Source: Hymenobacter telluris
GTDB taxonomy: Bacteria; Bacteroidota; Bacteroidia; Cytophagales; Hymenobacteraceae
NCBI RefSeq assembly: GCF_017313265.1
Contig: NZ_JAFLQZ010000004.1
Coordinates: 186,001 to 250,000, forward strand
DNA: 64,000 nt
Direction of reading: 5' to 3'
The notes beneath the pieces were generated by a model that saw only the letters and a list, made by a program, of their open reading frames with translations, ran no database searches and was not told the origin of the DNA. Position 1 is the first letter of the stretch; every line of letters starts with the position of its first letter. Shown here one piece after another: positions 54,559 through 62,766 of the stretch. The position numbers and the translations under genes are program-made.

Positions 54559-54825
54559 ATGAGAGAGTTTCGCAACCGATTATTTCTAGGATTGCTATTA
54601 GGCGCGCTGCTATTGTCGGCGGGCCTGAACGTGTATTGCCTACGCCAGCTGGAAAACCAGCCTCTGAATTACGAGCTAGAATCCGGCCTGCCAGTTTCCA
54701 TGACCGAGCTGGAACTAGCCCAAGCGCGCGCCGAACTACAGGCCTGCCAAGAATCTCACGCCAACCCCACCCTTTCCGCCGACACTGTGGCCCTCCGCTC
54801 ACCGGGCAGTTTCCTGGCCGATTAG
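54559..54825 (+). CDS. small membrane-anchored protein, unknown
   Basis: 88 residues: one N-terminal membrane helix (LFLGLLLGALLLSAGLNVYC, about 8-27) and a short periplasmic tail rich in Glu, Leu and Ala (MTELELAQARAELQACQES) that may form a helix. No family recognised. It lies 26 bases before the Cys-rich copper-storage-like gene and after the kinase, so it may belong to the same metal or efflux response. Confidence 0.5.
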   Translation: MREFRNRLFLGLLLGALLLSAGLNVYCLRQLENQPLNYELESGLPVSMTELELAQARAELQACQESHANPTLSADTVALRSPGSFLAD

Positions 54826-54851
54826 CTTACTGGACCACTTATCCTACGCGT

Positions 54852-55184
54852 ATGCTCCCCCGTCAAAACTACATTATTGCTGTGTTGCAAGCCTGCGTAA
54901 CGGCTTGCACCGAAGTTAGCCAACTCGTTCTGCAAGAGCCCGATCCAACCCCTTACCGCCGCGCCAGTAGCCTCAGCCACGACTGCGCCGACCTGTGTGA
55001 ACTCACCGTCCGCTTCGTCGCCCGCGAGTCGGAACACCTGGTGTACATCCTGCGCGAGTGCGCCGAGCTGTGCCGGAGCTGCGCCGACGAGCAGGCCCGC
55101 CACGCCGCCCACCTGGCTGTGTGCGCCCGCACCGAGCAAGCCTGCCGCCTGGCCGAAGATGCCTGCCGCACCGCTTACCATTAG
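54852..55184 (+). CDS. Cys-rich four-helix copper-storage-like protein (Csp/DUF326)
   Basis: 110 residues with ten Cys (15, 19, 45, 49, 70, 74, 77, 91, 98, 105), mostly in CxxxC helix patterns (ACVTAC, DCADLC, ECAELCRSC). This is the layout of Csp copper-storage proteins, in which Cys residues line the core of a four-helix bundle and bind many Cu(I) ions. There is no signal peptide, so it would act in the cytoplasm like Csp3. Context (CusR/CusS-like two-component system upstream, efflux operon downstream) fits copper handling. The longer frame beginning at 54540 reads through the previous gene in another phase; the ATG at 54852 starts the first helix. Confidence 0.8.
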   Translation: MLPRQNYIIAVLQACVTACTEVSQLVLQEPDPTPYRRASSLSHDCADLCELTVRFVARESEHLVYILRECAELCRSCADEQARHAAHLAVCARTEQACRLAEDACRTAYH

Positions 55185-55301
55185 GTAGCCCCGGCACAGC
55201 GGCACTTCTAATGTCTTTTAATGTGCCGCTAATACCGCTCTAATGCCCTCGGTGCTCCTTGCCGATGAACTTCCCCCTACGAGTCCCTATTCCAACGTCT
55301 T

Positions 55302-56453
55302 ATGTCTCCCAAACCCCATTTCATTGCCACGTACCTGCTCACCGGCCTGCTTGGCGCGGCCCTGACCGGCTGCGGCACCAACAGCCAAGCCGATAGCGCC
55401 GCCACCGTGGCCGCCGACATACCGGAACTACCCGTGGCCCGCCTCGTGGCCCGCGACACGGTCCTGTCGCGCGAGTATGTGGCCGATGTGCAGGCGGTGC
55501 GCAATGTGGAGCTGCGGGCCCGCGTGCGGGGTTTCTTGGATAAGATTTATGTGGACGAAGGGAAGCCGGTGAAGAAAGGGCAGCCGCTGTTCCAAATCAA
55601 CGATGCCGAATACCGCACCCGCCTGGCCCGCGCCCGCGCTACCCTCAGCAACGCCACCGCCCAGGCCCGGGTAGCCAACCTGGAGCTGGACCGGGTGAAG
55701 ATGCTGACCGAGAAGAACATCATTTCCAAAACCGAGCTCGACGTGGCTAAAGCCAAGCTGACCGCCGCCCAGTCCACGATACAGGAAGCCCGCTCGGCCG
55801 CCGCCAACGCCGAGCTGATGCTGAGCTACACCACCATTCGGGCGCCGTTTGATGGCGTGGTCAACCGGGAACCGCTCAAAGTGGGCAGCCTCATCGACGA
55901 CGGTACGCTGCTCACCACCGTGTCGGATACGCGGGCGGTGTTTGCGTACTTCAACGTGTCGGAGGCCGAGTATCTGGAATTCGCCAAGACCCGCCAGCAA
56001 AACCCGGCCCGCAGCACCAACAAGGTGCTGCTGATGCTGGCCGACGGCACCACCTACCCGCAGCCGGGCACCGTGGAAACCGTGGAAGGCCAGTTCCAAT
56101 CCTCTACCGGTTCCATTGCCTTCCGGGCCCGTTTCGACAATCCCAAGCAGCTGCTGCGCCACGGCGCTACCGGCAAAGTCCGCCTCACCAACACCGTACC
56201 CGACGCCGTGCTGGTACCGCAAAAAGCGGTGTTCGAGCAGCAGGACCAGAACTACGTGTACGTGGTGGACGACCAGGGCACGGTGCACCAGAAAAACTTC
56301 GTGCCGAAAACCCGCCTCTCGTCTTTCTACGTGGTGCAGAGCGGCTTAGCCCCCGGTGAGCGGGTGGTGTGCGAAGGCACCCAGGACTTGCGCGACGGTA
56401 ACCGCATCAAGCCCCGCCCAGTGACGATGAAGAGCTTGGCCGCCGCGCAGTAA
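55302..56453 (+). CDS. RND efflux periplasmic adaptor (lipoprotein)
   Basis: 383-residue AcrA/MexA-type membrane-fusion protein that bridges the pump to the outer-membrane channel. A lipoprotein signal (YLLTGLLGAALTGC) ends in the lipidated Cys near residue 24. The biotinyl-lipoyl-like halves are VELRARVRGFLDKIYVDEGK near 68-87 and TIRAPFDGVVNREPLKVGSL, flanking a coiled-coil hairpin (about 105-175). The beta-barrel and membrane-proximal domains follow (VYVVDDQGTVHQKNFV). It is the first gene of the operon, followed by a palindromic element and then the pump. Confidence 0.93.
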   Translation: MSPKPHFIATYLLTGLLGAALTGCGTNSQADSAATVAADIPELPVARLVARDTVLSREYVADVQAVRNVELRARVRGFLDKIYVDEGKPVKKGQPLFQINDAEYRTRLARARATLSNATAQARVANLELDRVKMLTEKNIISKTELDVAKAKLTAAQSTIQEARSAAANAELMLSYTTIRAPFDGVVNREPLKVGSLIDDGTLLTTVSDTRAVFAYFNVSEAEYLEFAKTRQQNPARSTNKVLLMLADGTTYPQPGTVETVEGQFQSSTGSIAFRARFDNPKQLLRHGATGKVRLTNTVPDAVLVPQKAVFEQQDQNYVYVVDDQGTVHQKNFVPKTRLSSFYVVQSGLAPGERVVCEGTQDLRDGNRIKPRPVTMKSLAAAQ

Positions 56454-56466
56454 ATATCATACGAAA

Positions 56467-56580
56467 CCTCACCCCCTACCCCCCATTCCTCGGGGAGAGG
56501 GGAACTAGCTTCTAATTCTATAGAGCTAGATACTAGAATTAGTCCCCCTCTCCCTGAGGAGAGGGGGCTAGGGGGTGAGG
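56467..56580. repeat. palindromic element between adaptor and pump genes
   Basis: A 114-base copy with ends CCTCACCCCCTA and CTAGGGGGTGAGG, inner hairpins in each arm, and a spacer containing TTCTAATTCTATAGAGCTAG. The spacer runs in the opposite orientation to that of the copy at 59826. The left arm has diverged (CCCCCATTCCTCGGGGAG). Without it the two genes would be about 41 bases apart, so the element sits inside an operon as transcribed, structured spacer RNA. Confidence 0.9.
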
Positions 56581-56608
56581 TCCTCCACCGCACTACAACC
56601 AACTTCTC

Positions 56609-59600
56609 ATGTTCGATATATTCATTCGGCGCCCCGTCCTTTCGCTGGTTATCTCGCTGTTTATCACGCTGCTGGGGGTGGGCGCTTTGTTTACGCTGCC
56701 CGTTACGCAGTTCCCCGACATCGTGCCGCCATCGGTAACGGTGCGGGCCAAGTACAATGGCGCCAATGCCGAAGTGTGCGCCAAAGCCGTAGCCACGCCG
56801 CTGGAACGCGCCATCAACGGGGTGCCGGGCATGACCTACATGAACACCGTAACCACCAACAACGGCACCACGCTGGTAGAGGTGTTCTTTGAAGTAGGCA
56901 CCGACCCTGACCTGGCCGCCGTGGCCGTGCAGAACCGCGTAACTACCATCATCGACGAGCTGCCCGAAGAAGTTATCAAGGCGGGGGTTTCCACGGAGAA
57001 GGAAGTGAACAGCATGTTGCTCTACCTCAACGTGGTAAGCGACGACCCCAAGGCCGACGAGCAGTTCATCTACAACTTCGCCGACATCAACATCCTGCAA
57101 GAGCTCAAGCGCATCAAGGGGGTGGGTTTGGCCGAAATCCAGGGCAGCCGGGAGTACGCCATGCGCGTGTGGCTGAAGCCCGACCGGATGCTGGCCTACC
57201 GCATTGGGGCCGACGAAATTGTGCAAGCCATTCAGAACCAGAGCGTAGAGGCCGCCCCGGGGCGCACCGGCGAGAGTTCGGGCCGCTCGGCGCAGGTGCT
57301 GCAATACGTGCTGCGCTACACCGGCAAGCTGTTCGAGCCCGAGCAGTACCGCAACATCGTTATCCGGGCCGATGCCGACGGCTCGGTGCTGCGCCTCAAA
57401 GACGTGGCCGACGTGGAATTTGGGGTGCAAACCTACCGGATGCTGTCAAAGAGCAACGGCAAGCCTTCAGCGGCCATCATGCTCAAGCAGCTCCCCGGCT
57501 CCAACGCCTCCGACGTCATCGAGCAGGTGAAAACGCGCATGGCGGAGCTGAAAAAAACCAGCTTCCCGCCCGGCATGACCTACAACATCAGCTATGACGT
57601 GTCGCGCTTTCTGGATGCCAGTATTCATGAGGTGGTGCGCACCTTGTTCGAGGCGTTTTTGCTGGTATTCGTGATTGTGTACCTGTTTTTGCAGGACTGG
57701 CGCTCCACGCTCATTCCGGCGTTGGCCGTGCCGGTGGCACTGGTGGGCACCCTGTTTTTCATGCAAATGCTGGGCTTCAGCATCAACCTGCTCACGCTGT
57801 TTGCGCTGGTGCTGGCTATTGGTATTGTGGTGGATAACGCCATTGTGGTAGTGGAAGCCGTGCACGCCAAAATGCACGAAAAGCACCTTTCGGCCATGGA
57901 CGCCACCCTGGAAGCCATGCACGAAATCAGCGGGGCCATTATTGCCATCACGCTGGTGATGTCGGCGGTGTTTATTCCAGTGTCGTTTATGAGCGGGCCG
58001 GTGGGCGTGTTCTACCGCCAGTTTTCGCTCACGCTGGCTATTTCCATCGTCATTTCGGGGGTGAATGCCCTTACGCTTACGCCCGCTTTGTGCGCGCTGC
58101 TGCTCAAGGAACCCACGCCCGATGCCGAGCGCAAGGGGCTGCTGGGCCGCTTCTTCGCGGGCTTTAATAGCCGCTACGAGCGGTTTGCCGACGGCTACCA
58201 GCGTCTGGTGCGCGTGGTGGCCAGCCGCCGGCTGGTGACGGTGCTGCTATTGCTGTTCTTCTTTGCGGCCACCTGGGGCGTGAATTCCGTGCTGCCCACT
58301 GGCTTTATTCCGAGCGAAGACCAGGGCATGGTGTACATCAACGTAACCTCGCCGCCCGGCGCCACCATGGAGCGCACCCAGCAGGTGTTGCAGGAAGTGC
58401 AGCGCGTGGCCCAGGCCATGAAACCCGTGGAATCGGTATCGACGCTGGCCGGCTACTCGCTGATGAACGATGTATCGGGGGCCAGCTACGGCATGGGCAT
58501 GATCAACCTGAAAGGCTGGGATGAGCGCCAGGAATCGGTAACCGAGCTGATGGCCCAGCTGCGCGCCAAAACCAAACACATTACCGATGCGCAGGTGCAG
58601 TTCTTCACGCCGCCCACCGTGCCCGGCTTCGGCAACGCTGGCGGCTTCGACCTGCGAGTGCTGGACCGCACCGGCCGCGGCGACCTGCACCGCACCGACG
58701 AAGTGACGGACCGGTTCATCAAGGCCCTCAACAACACGCCGGCCATCGAAAACACCTTCTCCGGCTTCGACCCCACCTTTCCGCAGTACCTCATCCATAT
58801 GGATGCCGACCTGGCCGCCAAGAAAGGCGTGACCGTGGCCAGCGCCATGAGCACGCTGCAAACCCTGATGGGCTCCAACTACGCCGCCAGCTTCATCCGC
58901 TTCGGGCAGATGTACAAAGTGATGGTGCAGGCCCTGCCCGGCTACCGCACCAAGCCCGAGGATTTGCTGAAGCTCTACGTGAAAAACGACCGGGGCGAAA
59001 TGGTGCCCTACTCCACGTTCGTGCGCCTGGAGCGGGTGTACGGCCCCGAGCAGTTCACGCGCTACAACATGTACACCTCGGCCACCCTCAACGGCGACAC
59101 TGCCCCCGGCTACTCGTCGGGTGATGCCATCAAAACCATTGAGGCGGTGGCCGCCAAGGAGCTGCCGCGCGGCTACACCTTCGAGTGGAGCGGCATGACC
59201 CGGGAACAAATCATATCGGGCAACCAGGCGCTGTACGTGTTCGGCATTGTGCTGGTGTTCGTGTATTTGCTGCTAGCGGCGCAGTATGAAAGTTTCCTGC
59301 TGCCGCTGCCGGTGCTGCTGAGCTTGCCCACCGGCATCTTCGGCGCGTTTCTGGCGCTCAAGCTGCTGGGGCTGGAAAACAACATCTACGCCCAGGTTTC
59401 CCTGGTCATGCTGATTGGCCTGCTGGGTAAAAACGCCATTCTCATCATCGAATTCGCGGTGCAGCGGCGGCAGGAAGGCCTGTCGGTGCTTGATGCGGCC
59501 GTGGAAGGCGCCCGGTCCCGTTTGCGGCCCATTCTGATGACTTCCTTCGCCTTCGTGGCCGGCTTGATTCCGCTGTGCATTGCCAGCGGCGCGGGCGCCA

Positions 59601-59788
59601 TGGGTAACCGCAGCATTGGCACGGCCGCAGCGGGCGGTATGCTCATTGGCACCGTGTTCGGGGTTGTCCTGATTCCGGGCCTCTACGTGCTGTTTTCGCG
59701 CGACAAAAAGCCCGCGCAGCCCGTGGCCGAGCCCACCGCCCACCCCGTTCCCACGCCCCACGCCGAGCCCACCCACGCGGCTGCTTAA
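56609..59788 (+). CDS. RND efflux pump inner-membrane subunit (HAE-1 type)
   Basis: 1059-residue AcrB-like trimeric proton-driven transporter. It starts with FIRRPVLSLVISLFITLLGV (TM1) and has the PDIVPPSVTVRAKYNGANAE porter start. TM4 carries LAIGIVVDNAIVVVEAVHAK near residues 401-420, where the second Asp of the AcrB Asp-Asp proton-relay pair is Asn. The TM10 Lys partner is kept in GLLGKNAILIIEFAVQRRQE near 944-963. Large periplasmic loops follow TM1 and TM7. HAE-1 pumps export drugs, detergents and bile-like compounds; a metal substrate is less likely because HME-type signatures are missing, despite the copper-like neighbours. The C-terminus is a Pro/Ala/His-rich tail. Confidence 0.95.
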   Translation: MFDIFIRRPVLSLVISLFITLLGVGALFTLPVTQFPDIVPPSVTVRAKYNGANAEVCAKAVATPLERAINGVPGMTYMNTVTTNNGTTLVEVFFEVGTDPDLAAVAVQNRVTTIIDELPEEVIKAGVSTEKEVNSMLLYLNVVSDDPKADEQFIYNFADINILQELKRIKGVGLAEIQGSREYAMRVWLKPDRMLAYRIGADEIVQAIQNQSVEAAPGRTGESSGRSAQVLQYVLRYTGKLFEPEQYRNIVIRADADGSVLRLKDVADVEFGVQTYRMLSKSNGKPSAAIMLKQLPGSNASDVIEQVKTRMAELKKTSFPPGMTYNISYDVSRFLDASIHEVVRTLFEAFLLVFVIVYLFLQDWRSTLIPALAVPVALVGTLFFMQMLGFSINLLTLFALVLAIGIVVDNAIVVVEAVHAKMHEKHLSAMDATLEAMHEISGAIIAITLVMSAVFIPVSFMSGPVGVFYRQFSLTLAISIVISGVNALTLTPALCALLLKEPTPDAERKGLLGRFFAGFNSRYERFADGYQRLVRVVASRRLVTVLLLLFFFAATWGVNSVLPTGFIPSEDQGMVYINVTSPPGATMERTQQVLQEVQRVAQAMKPVESVSTLAGYSLMNDVSGASYGMGMINLKGWDERQESVTELMAQLRAKTKHITDAQVQFFTPPTVPGFGNAGGFDLRVLDRTGRGDLHRTDEVTDRFIKALNNTPAIENTFSGFDPTFPQYLIHMDADLAAKKGVTVASAMSTLQTLMGSNYAASFIRFGQMYKVMVQALPGYRTKPEDLLKLYVKNDRGEMVPYSTFVRLERVYGPEQFTRYNMYTSATLNGDTAPGYSSGDAIKTIEAVAAKELPRGYTFEWSGMTREQIISGNQALYVFGIVLVFVYLLLAAQYESFLLPLPVLLSLPTGIFGAFLALKLLGLENNIYAQVSLVMLIGLLGKNAILIIEFAVQRRQEGLSVLDAAVEGARSRLRPILMTSFAFVAGLIPLCIASGAGAMGNRSIGTAAAGGMLIGTVFGVVLIPGLYVLFSRDKKPAQPVAEPTAHPVPTPHAEPTHAAA

Positions 59789-59797
59789 TCTCTATCT

Positions 59798-61366
59798 ATG
59801 AATCTGTTACGCACCTCACTTCTTACCTCACCCCCTAGCCCCCTCTCCCAAAGAGAGGGGGAACTAGACTTAGTATCTAGCTCTAAAGAATTAGAAGCTA
59901 TTCCCCCCTCTCTTTGGGAGAGGGGGCTAGGGGGTGAGGCCTCCCGCCTGCTTGTCCTGCTCCTGTTAGCCATCCTCGGCAGCTGCCAAACGACCAAGCC
60001 GGTAGCCATTCCCCACACAGCTCCCGTACCGGCCACCTTTGGCAAAGGCACCACCACTGATACGGCCAGCATCGGCACGCTGCCGTGGCGGCAGTTTTTC
60101 AACGACCCCAACCTGGTGGCCCTGCTTGATACGGCGGTGCGCGCCAACCCCGATTTGCTGATTGCCGTGCAGCGCGTCGAAATTGCCAGCGCCAACGTGC
60201 AAGTATCCCGCGGAGCCCTGCTGCCCTCAGTGTCGGCCAATGCCACGGCCAGCTTCGACCGGTTTGCTACCCTCAGCGGCACCGGCTACAACTCCACCAA
60301 CGACGGCCGCGTGCTGCCCACCGTGGCTCCCGACTACTTTCTGGGGTTGCGGAGCGCCTGGGAAATCGACTTGTGGGGCAAGCTGCGCAACCGCAAACAG
60401 GCGGCGTTTGCCCGCCTCCTGGCTTCTGAGCAAGGCCGCCGCTTAGTGGAAACGGCCCTGGTAGGCCAGGTAGCCCATCTGTACTACGACCTACTGGCCC
60501 TCGATAATGAGCTGGACGTGCTAAGCAAAAACGATACGCTGCAAGCGCGGGCCCTGGAAATCGTGAAGCTTCAGAAGCTCGGCGGCCGGGCTACCGAGCT
60601 GGCTGTCTTGCAGTTCCAGGCCCAGCTGTTGCGCACCCGTAGCCTCGAAGCCGAAACCCAGCAGCGCATTGTAGCCGCTGAAAACCAGCTCAACCGCCTG
60701 CTGGGCCGCTACCCCCAGCCCATCAAGCGCGGAGCCCCCTTGCGCGACCAGAAACTACCCGAATTCGTATCGGCGGGCTTGCCGGCTACCATGCTGCTAC
60801 GCCGCCCCGATGTGCGCCAGGCCGAGCTGGAGTTGGTGGCCAACCGCGCCGACGTGGCCGCCGCCCGCGCCGCATTTCTGCCGGCCCTCACATTGTCGCC
60901 GTACCTGGGCGTGAATGCCTATCAGCCTTCCCTGCTGCTTTCCACGCCGGGCTCGTTGGCGTACGGGCTGCTGGCGGGTTTGTCGGCCCCGCTCATTAAC
61001 CGCAACTTTTTGAAAGCCAGCTACCGGCAGGCCGCCGCCGAGCAGCGCGCCGCCTACCTCCGCTACCACCAGGCCATGCAAACCGGCTTCGAGGAAGTAA
61101 CCACCAGCCTGCGCGGCCTCGACAACTACCAGAAAGCCCACGAGTTACGCCGCCAGGAAGTGGTGTCGCTCAACGAAGCCGTAGCCGTGTCCAACGACCT
61201 GTACCGCGCCAGCTACGCCAACTACCTGGAAGTGGTAACGGCCCAGCGCAGTGTGCTGGAAGCCGAACTCAACCTGACCAGCATCCGGCGCGAGCAATTC
61301 CTCTTACTCATCGACCTATACCGCGCCCTGGGTGGCGGCTGGACAGCTGCAGAAGTGAGTGAATGA
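59798..61366 (+). CDS. RND outer-membrane channel lipoprotein (NodT/OEP) with element-encoded N-terminal insertion
   Basis: 522-residue TolC/OprM-type outer-membrane factor completing the tripartite pump. Two OEP repeats are visible (LLIAVQRVEIASANVQVSRG; LRSAWEIDLWGKLRNRKQAA; then LRRPDVRQAELELVANRADV; SLNEAVAVSNDLYRASYANY). The lipidated Cys lies in LLLLAILGSC near residue 63. The signal peptide is split: MNLLRTSLL is followed by 38 residues encoded by a palindromic element (SPPSPLSQREGEL ... PPSLWERGLGGE) and only then by the hydrophobic core. No alternative in-frame start codon (ATG, GTG or TTG) exists between the element and the hydrophobic core, so the element must be translated or the start lost. 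Confidence 0.9.
   Translation: MNLLRTSLLTSPPSPLSQREGELDLVSSSKELEAIPPSLWERGLGGEASRLLVLLLLAILGSCQTTKPVAIPHTAPVPATFGKGTTTDTASIGTLPWRQFFNDPNLVALLDTAVRANPDLLIAVQRVEIASANVQVSRGALLPSVSANATASFDRFATLSGTGYNSTNDGRVLPTVAPDYFLGLRSAWEIDLWGKLRNRKQAAFARLLASEQGRRLVETALVGQVAHLYYDLLALDNELDVLSKNDTLQARALEIVKLQKLGGRATELAVLQFQAQLLRTRSLEAETQQRIVAAENQLNRLLGRYPQPIKRGAPLRDQKLPEFVSAGLPATMLLRRPDVRQAELELVANRADVAAARAAFLPALTLSPYLGVNAYQPSLLLSTPGSLAYGLLAGLSAPLINRNFLKASYRQAAAEQRAAYLRYHQAMQTGFEEVTTSLRGLDNYQKAHELRRQEVVSLNEAVAVSNDLYRASYANYLEVVTAQRSVLEAELNLTSIRREQFLLLIDLYRALGGGWTAAEVSE
59826..59939. repeat. palindromic element inside the lipoprotein signal-peptide region
   Basis: 114 bases, exactly 38 codons, with ends CCTCACCCCCTAG / CTAGGGGGTGAGG, two arm hairpins (CCCCCTCTC/GAGAGGGGG) and spacer TAGTATCTAGCTCTAAAGAA in reverse orientation to the copy at 56467. 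Its reading phase matches the copy in addA, and the translated arm peptides are nearly identical. Confidence 0.92.
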
Positions 61367-61398
61367 GTGAATAGAGAAGGATACCCGCCGTGAAGTGG

Positions 61399-61514
61399 TG
61401 GGCGAGTGTAGAGACGCCACACTTGGCGTCTCGTCGTTGAACGGCTGGCAATGCGCAGTTCCAGCAACGTCAGCAACGACGAGACGCCAAGTGTGGCGTC
61501 TCTACACTCGCCCA
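61399..61514. repeat. inverted repeat, GTGTAGAGACGC family
   Basis: Arms of about 41 bases (TGGGCGAGTGTAGAGACGCC... and complement) around a ~34-base loop, after the efflux operon. Relative to 17144 and 47856 the inner palindrome reads GACGCCACACTTGGCGTC instead of GACGCATACTTGCGTC, a compensated change that preserves pairing. Confidence 0.85.
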
Positions 61515-61551
61515 TTATTTTATAAAGGATGGAAACACTTTGTCGGCTGGC

Positions 61552-61590
61552 ACCCCCTCTCCGTTGAGGAGAGGGGGCCGGGGGGTGAGG
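61552..61590. repeat. solo arm of the CCTCACCCCC palindromic element
   Basis: CCCCCTCTCCGTTGAGGAGA and the following GGGGGCCGGGGGGTGAGG form one right-hand arm, of the CCGG variant as in addB, with no left arm nearby. It is intergenic, about 70 bases upstream of the next gene. Confidence 0.8.
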
Positions 61591-61645
61591 CCCCCGCCGG
61601 AACGGCAATTTCCTGCCCAACCACGGCCGGCCGGCAATCAGGCCT

Positions 61646-61653
61646 TACCTTTG
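61646..61653 (+). promoter_or_regulatory. -7 box TACCTTTG, start codon 5 bases downstream
   Basis: Exact TAnnTTTG match followed by five bases and the GTG at 61659, the same spacing as at 6026-6039. A leaderless mRNA is predicted. Confidence 0.5.
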
Positions 61654-61658
61654 CGGCC

Positions 61659-62078
61659 GTGAAAAAGCTCCCCTACCTGTTGCTGCTCCCCTTGCTGGCT
61701 AGTCTGCCTGCCTGCCTCTCCTTGCAGAGCGACGAGCAGAAGGCCGAAGCCGCCGAAAAAGCCATGCTGGCCCGCCACGACGAACTGATGGCTGAAATGG
61801 ACCAACTTACCATCCTGCGCCAGCAAATTCAGAAAACGCCCGGCTCCGATACCGTTGCCGCTAGCCGCCGCCGCCGGGCCCTGCTTTCGGCCGATGCTGC
61901 CATGATGGACTGGATGCACCGCTACCGCAAGCCCGCCGACACCATGACCGTGGCCCGGCGCCTTGATTACTTCGCTAGCCAGCAGAAAAAAATCGATTCC
62001 GTGGCCACCTTGTTTCGCACTAGTCTCGACTCGGCGCGGTTATTCGTGCAGACCGTTGGAACCACTTCCACCCAGTAA
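61659..62078 (+). CDS. small predicted lipoprotein, unknown
   Basis: 139 residues starting at GTG. A lipoprotein signal (LPYLLLLPLLASLPAC) puts the lipidated Cys near residue 19. The remainder is helical and charged (AEKAMLARHDELMAEMDQLT near 33-52, ARRLDYFASQQKKIDSVATL near 102-121), probably a periplasmic helical hairpin. No family recognised. It lies five bases before the SCO gene and shares its transcript with SCO and cytochrome c, suggesting a role beside respiratory copper or heme proteins. Confidence 0.65.
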   Translation: MKKLPYLLLLPLLASLPACLSLQSDEQKAEAAEKAMLARHDELMAEMDQLTILRQQIQKTPGSDTVAASRRRRALLSADAAMMDWMHRYRKPADTMTVARRLDYFASQQKKIDSVATLFRTSLDSARLFVQTVGTTSTQ

Positions 62079-62082
62079 CGCA

Positions 62083-62766
62083 ATGCTTCACTCCTTTTTC
62101 CGCGTACCCGCCCTGTTTCTGGGGTTGATGCTAACTGCCGGGTTCGGCCTGTTTGGCTGCTCCGAAACCACTCCCCCTCAGGAAGAGCGCCTGTCGATTC
62201 TGGGGCTGAAGCGCACTGCGCCCACCAGCCCATCCGACACCCTGCCCGACCCTATCCCCAGCTTCACGCTAACCAACCAGGAAGGCAAAACCATTAACAA
62301 CCAGACGTTTGCCGGCAAGGTCTACGTCACCGACTTCTTCTTTGCTACCTGCCCTAGCATCTGCCCCAAAATGCAGAGCGAGCTACTGCGCGTGTACGAG
62401 GCCTACAAGGACAACCCCAACGTGCTGTTTTTGAGCCACACCATCGACCCGGCCCACGACTCCATCCCGGTGCTGCGCGACTACGCCGAGCGGCTGGGCA
62501 TCAAGGACGCCTCGCGCTGGCACTTTGCTACCGCCCCGCACGACACCATTTTCAACCTGGCCCGCGCCTACATGACCGGTGCGCAGGTTGATAAAACGGT
62601 GCAAGGCGGCTTCGCGCACAGTGGCACGTTTGCCCTCATCGACTCCAAGCGCCGGGTGCGCGGCATCTACGACGGCATGGAGAAAAGCCAGGTGGACTTG
62701 CTTATTCACGACTTGCCAATTTTGTTGAAAGAGGAAGCCGAAGCCAAGCAAACGGCCGCCAAATGA
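62083..62766 (+). CDS. SCO1/SenC-family copper chaperone lipoprotein
   Basis: 227 residues. A lipoprotein signal (LGLMLTAGFGLFGC) is followed by a thioredoxin-like domain. The Cu-binding Cys pair is in ATCPSICPKMQSEL (near residues 89-102) and the conserved His lies in GGFAHSGTFALIDSKRRV near 180-197. VLFLSHTIDPAHDSIPVLRD matches the family centre. SCO proteins deliver copper to the CuA site of cytochrome oxidase or act as thiol reductases. The stop codon overlaps the cytochrome gene start by four bases. Confidence 0.93.
   Translation: MLHSFFRVPALFLGLMLTAGFGLFGCSETTPPQEERLSILGLKRTAPTSPSDTLPDPIPSFTLTNQEGKTINNQTFAGKVYVTDFFFATCPSICPKMQSELLRVYEAYKDNPNVLFLSHTIDPAHDSIPVLRDYAERLGIKDASRWHFATAPHDTIFNLARAYMTGAQVDKTVQGGFAHSGTFALIDSKRRVRGIYDGMEKSQVDLLIHDLPILLKEEAEAKQTAAK

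Noticed and set aside
54540..55184. Single 214-residue frame covering the small membrane gene and the Cys-rich gene
   Set aside because: Its first half is Arg/Pro-rich and out of phase with a better membrane-anchored frame at 54559; only the part from 54852 has coherent protein features.
61395..61658. Upstream extension of the lipoprotein frame at 61659
   Set aside because: It would translate through an inverted repeat and the solo palindromic arm, and would bury the signal peptide; the -7 box at 61646 supports the GTG at 61659.
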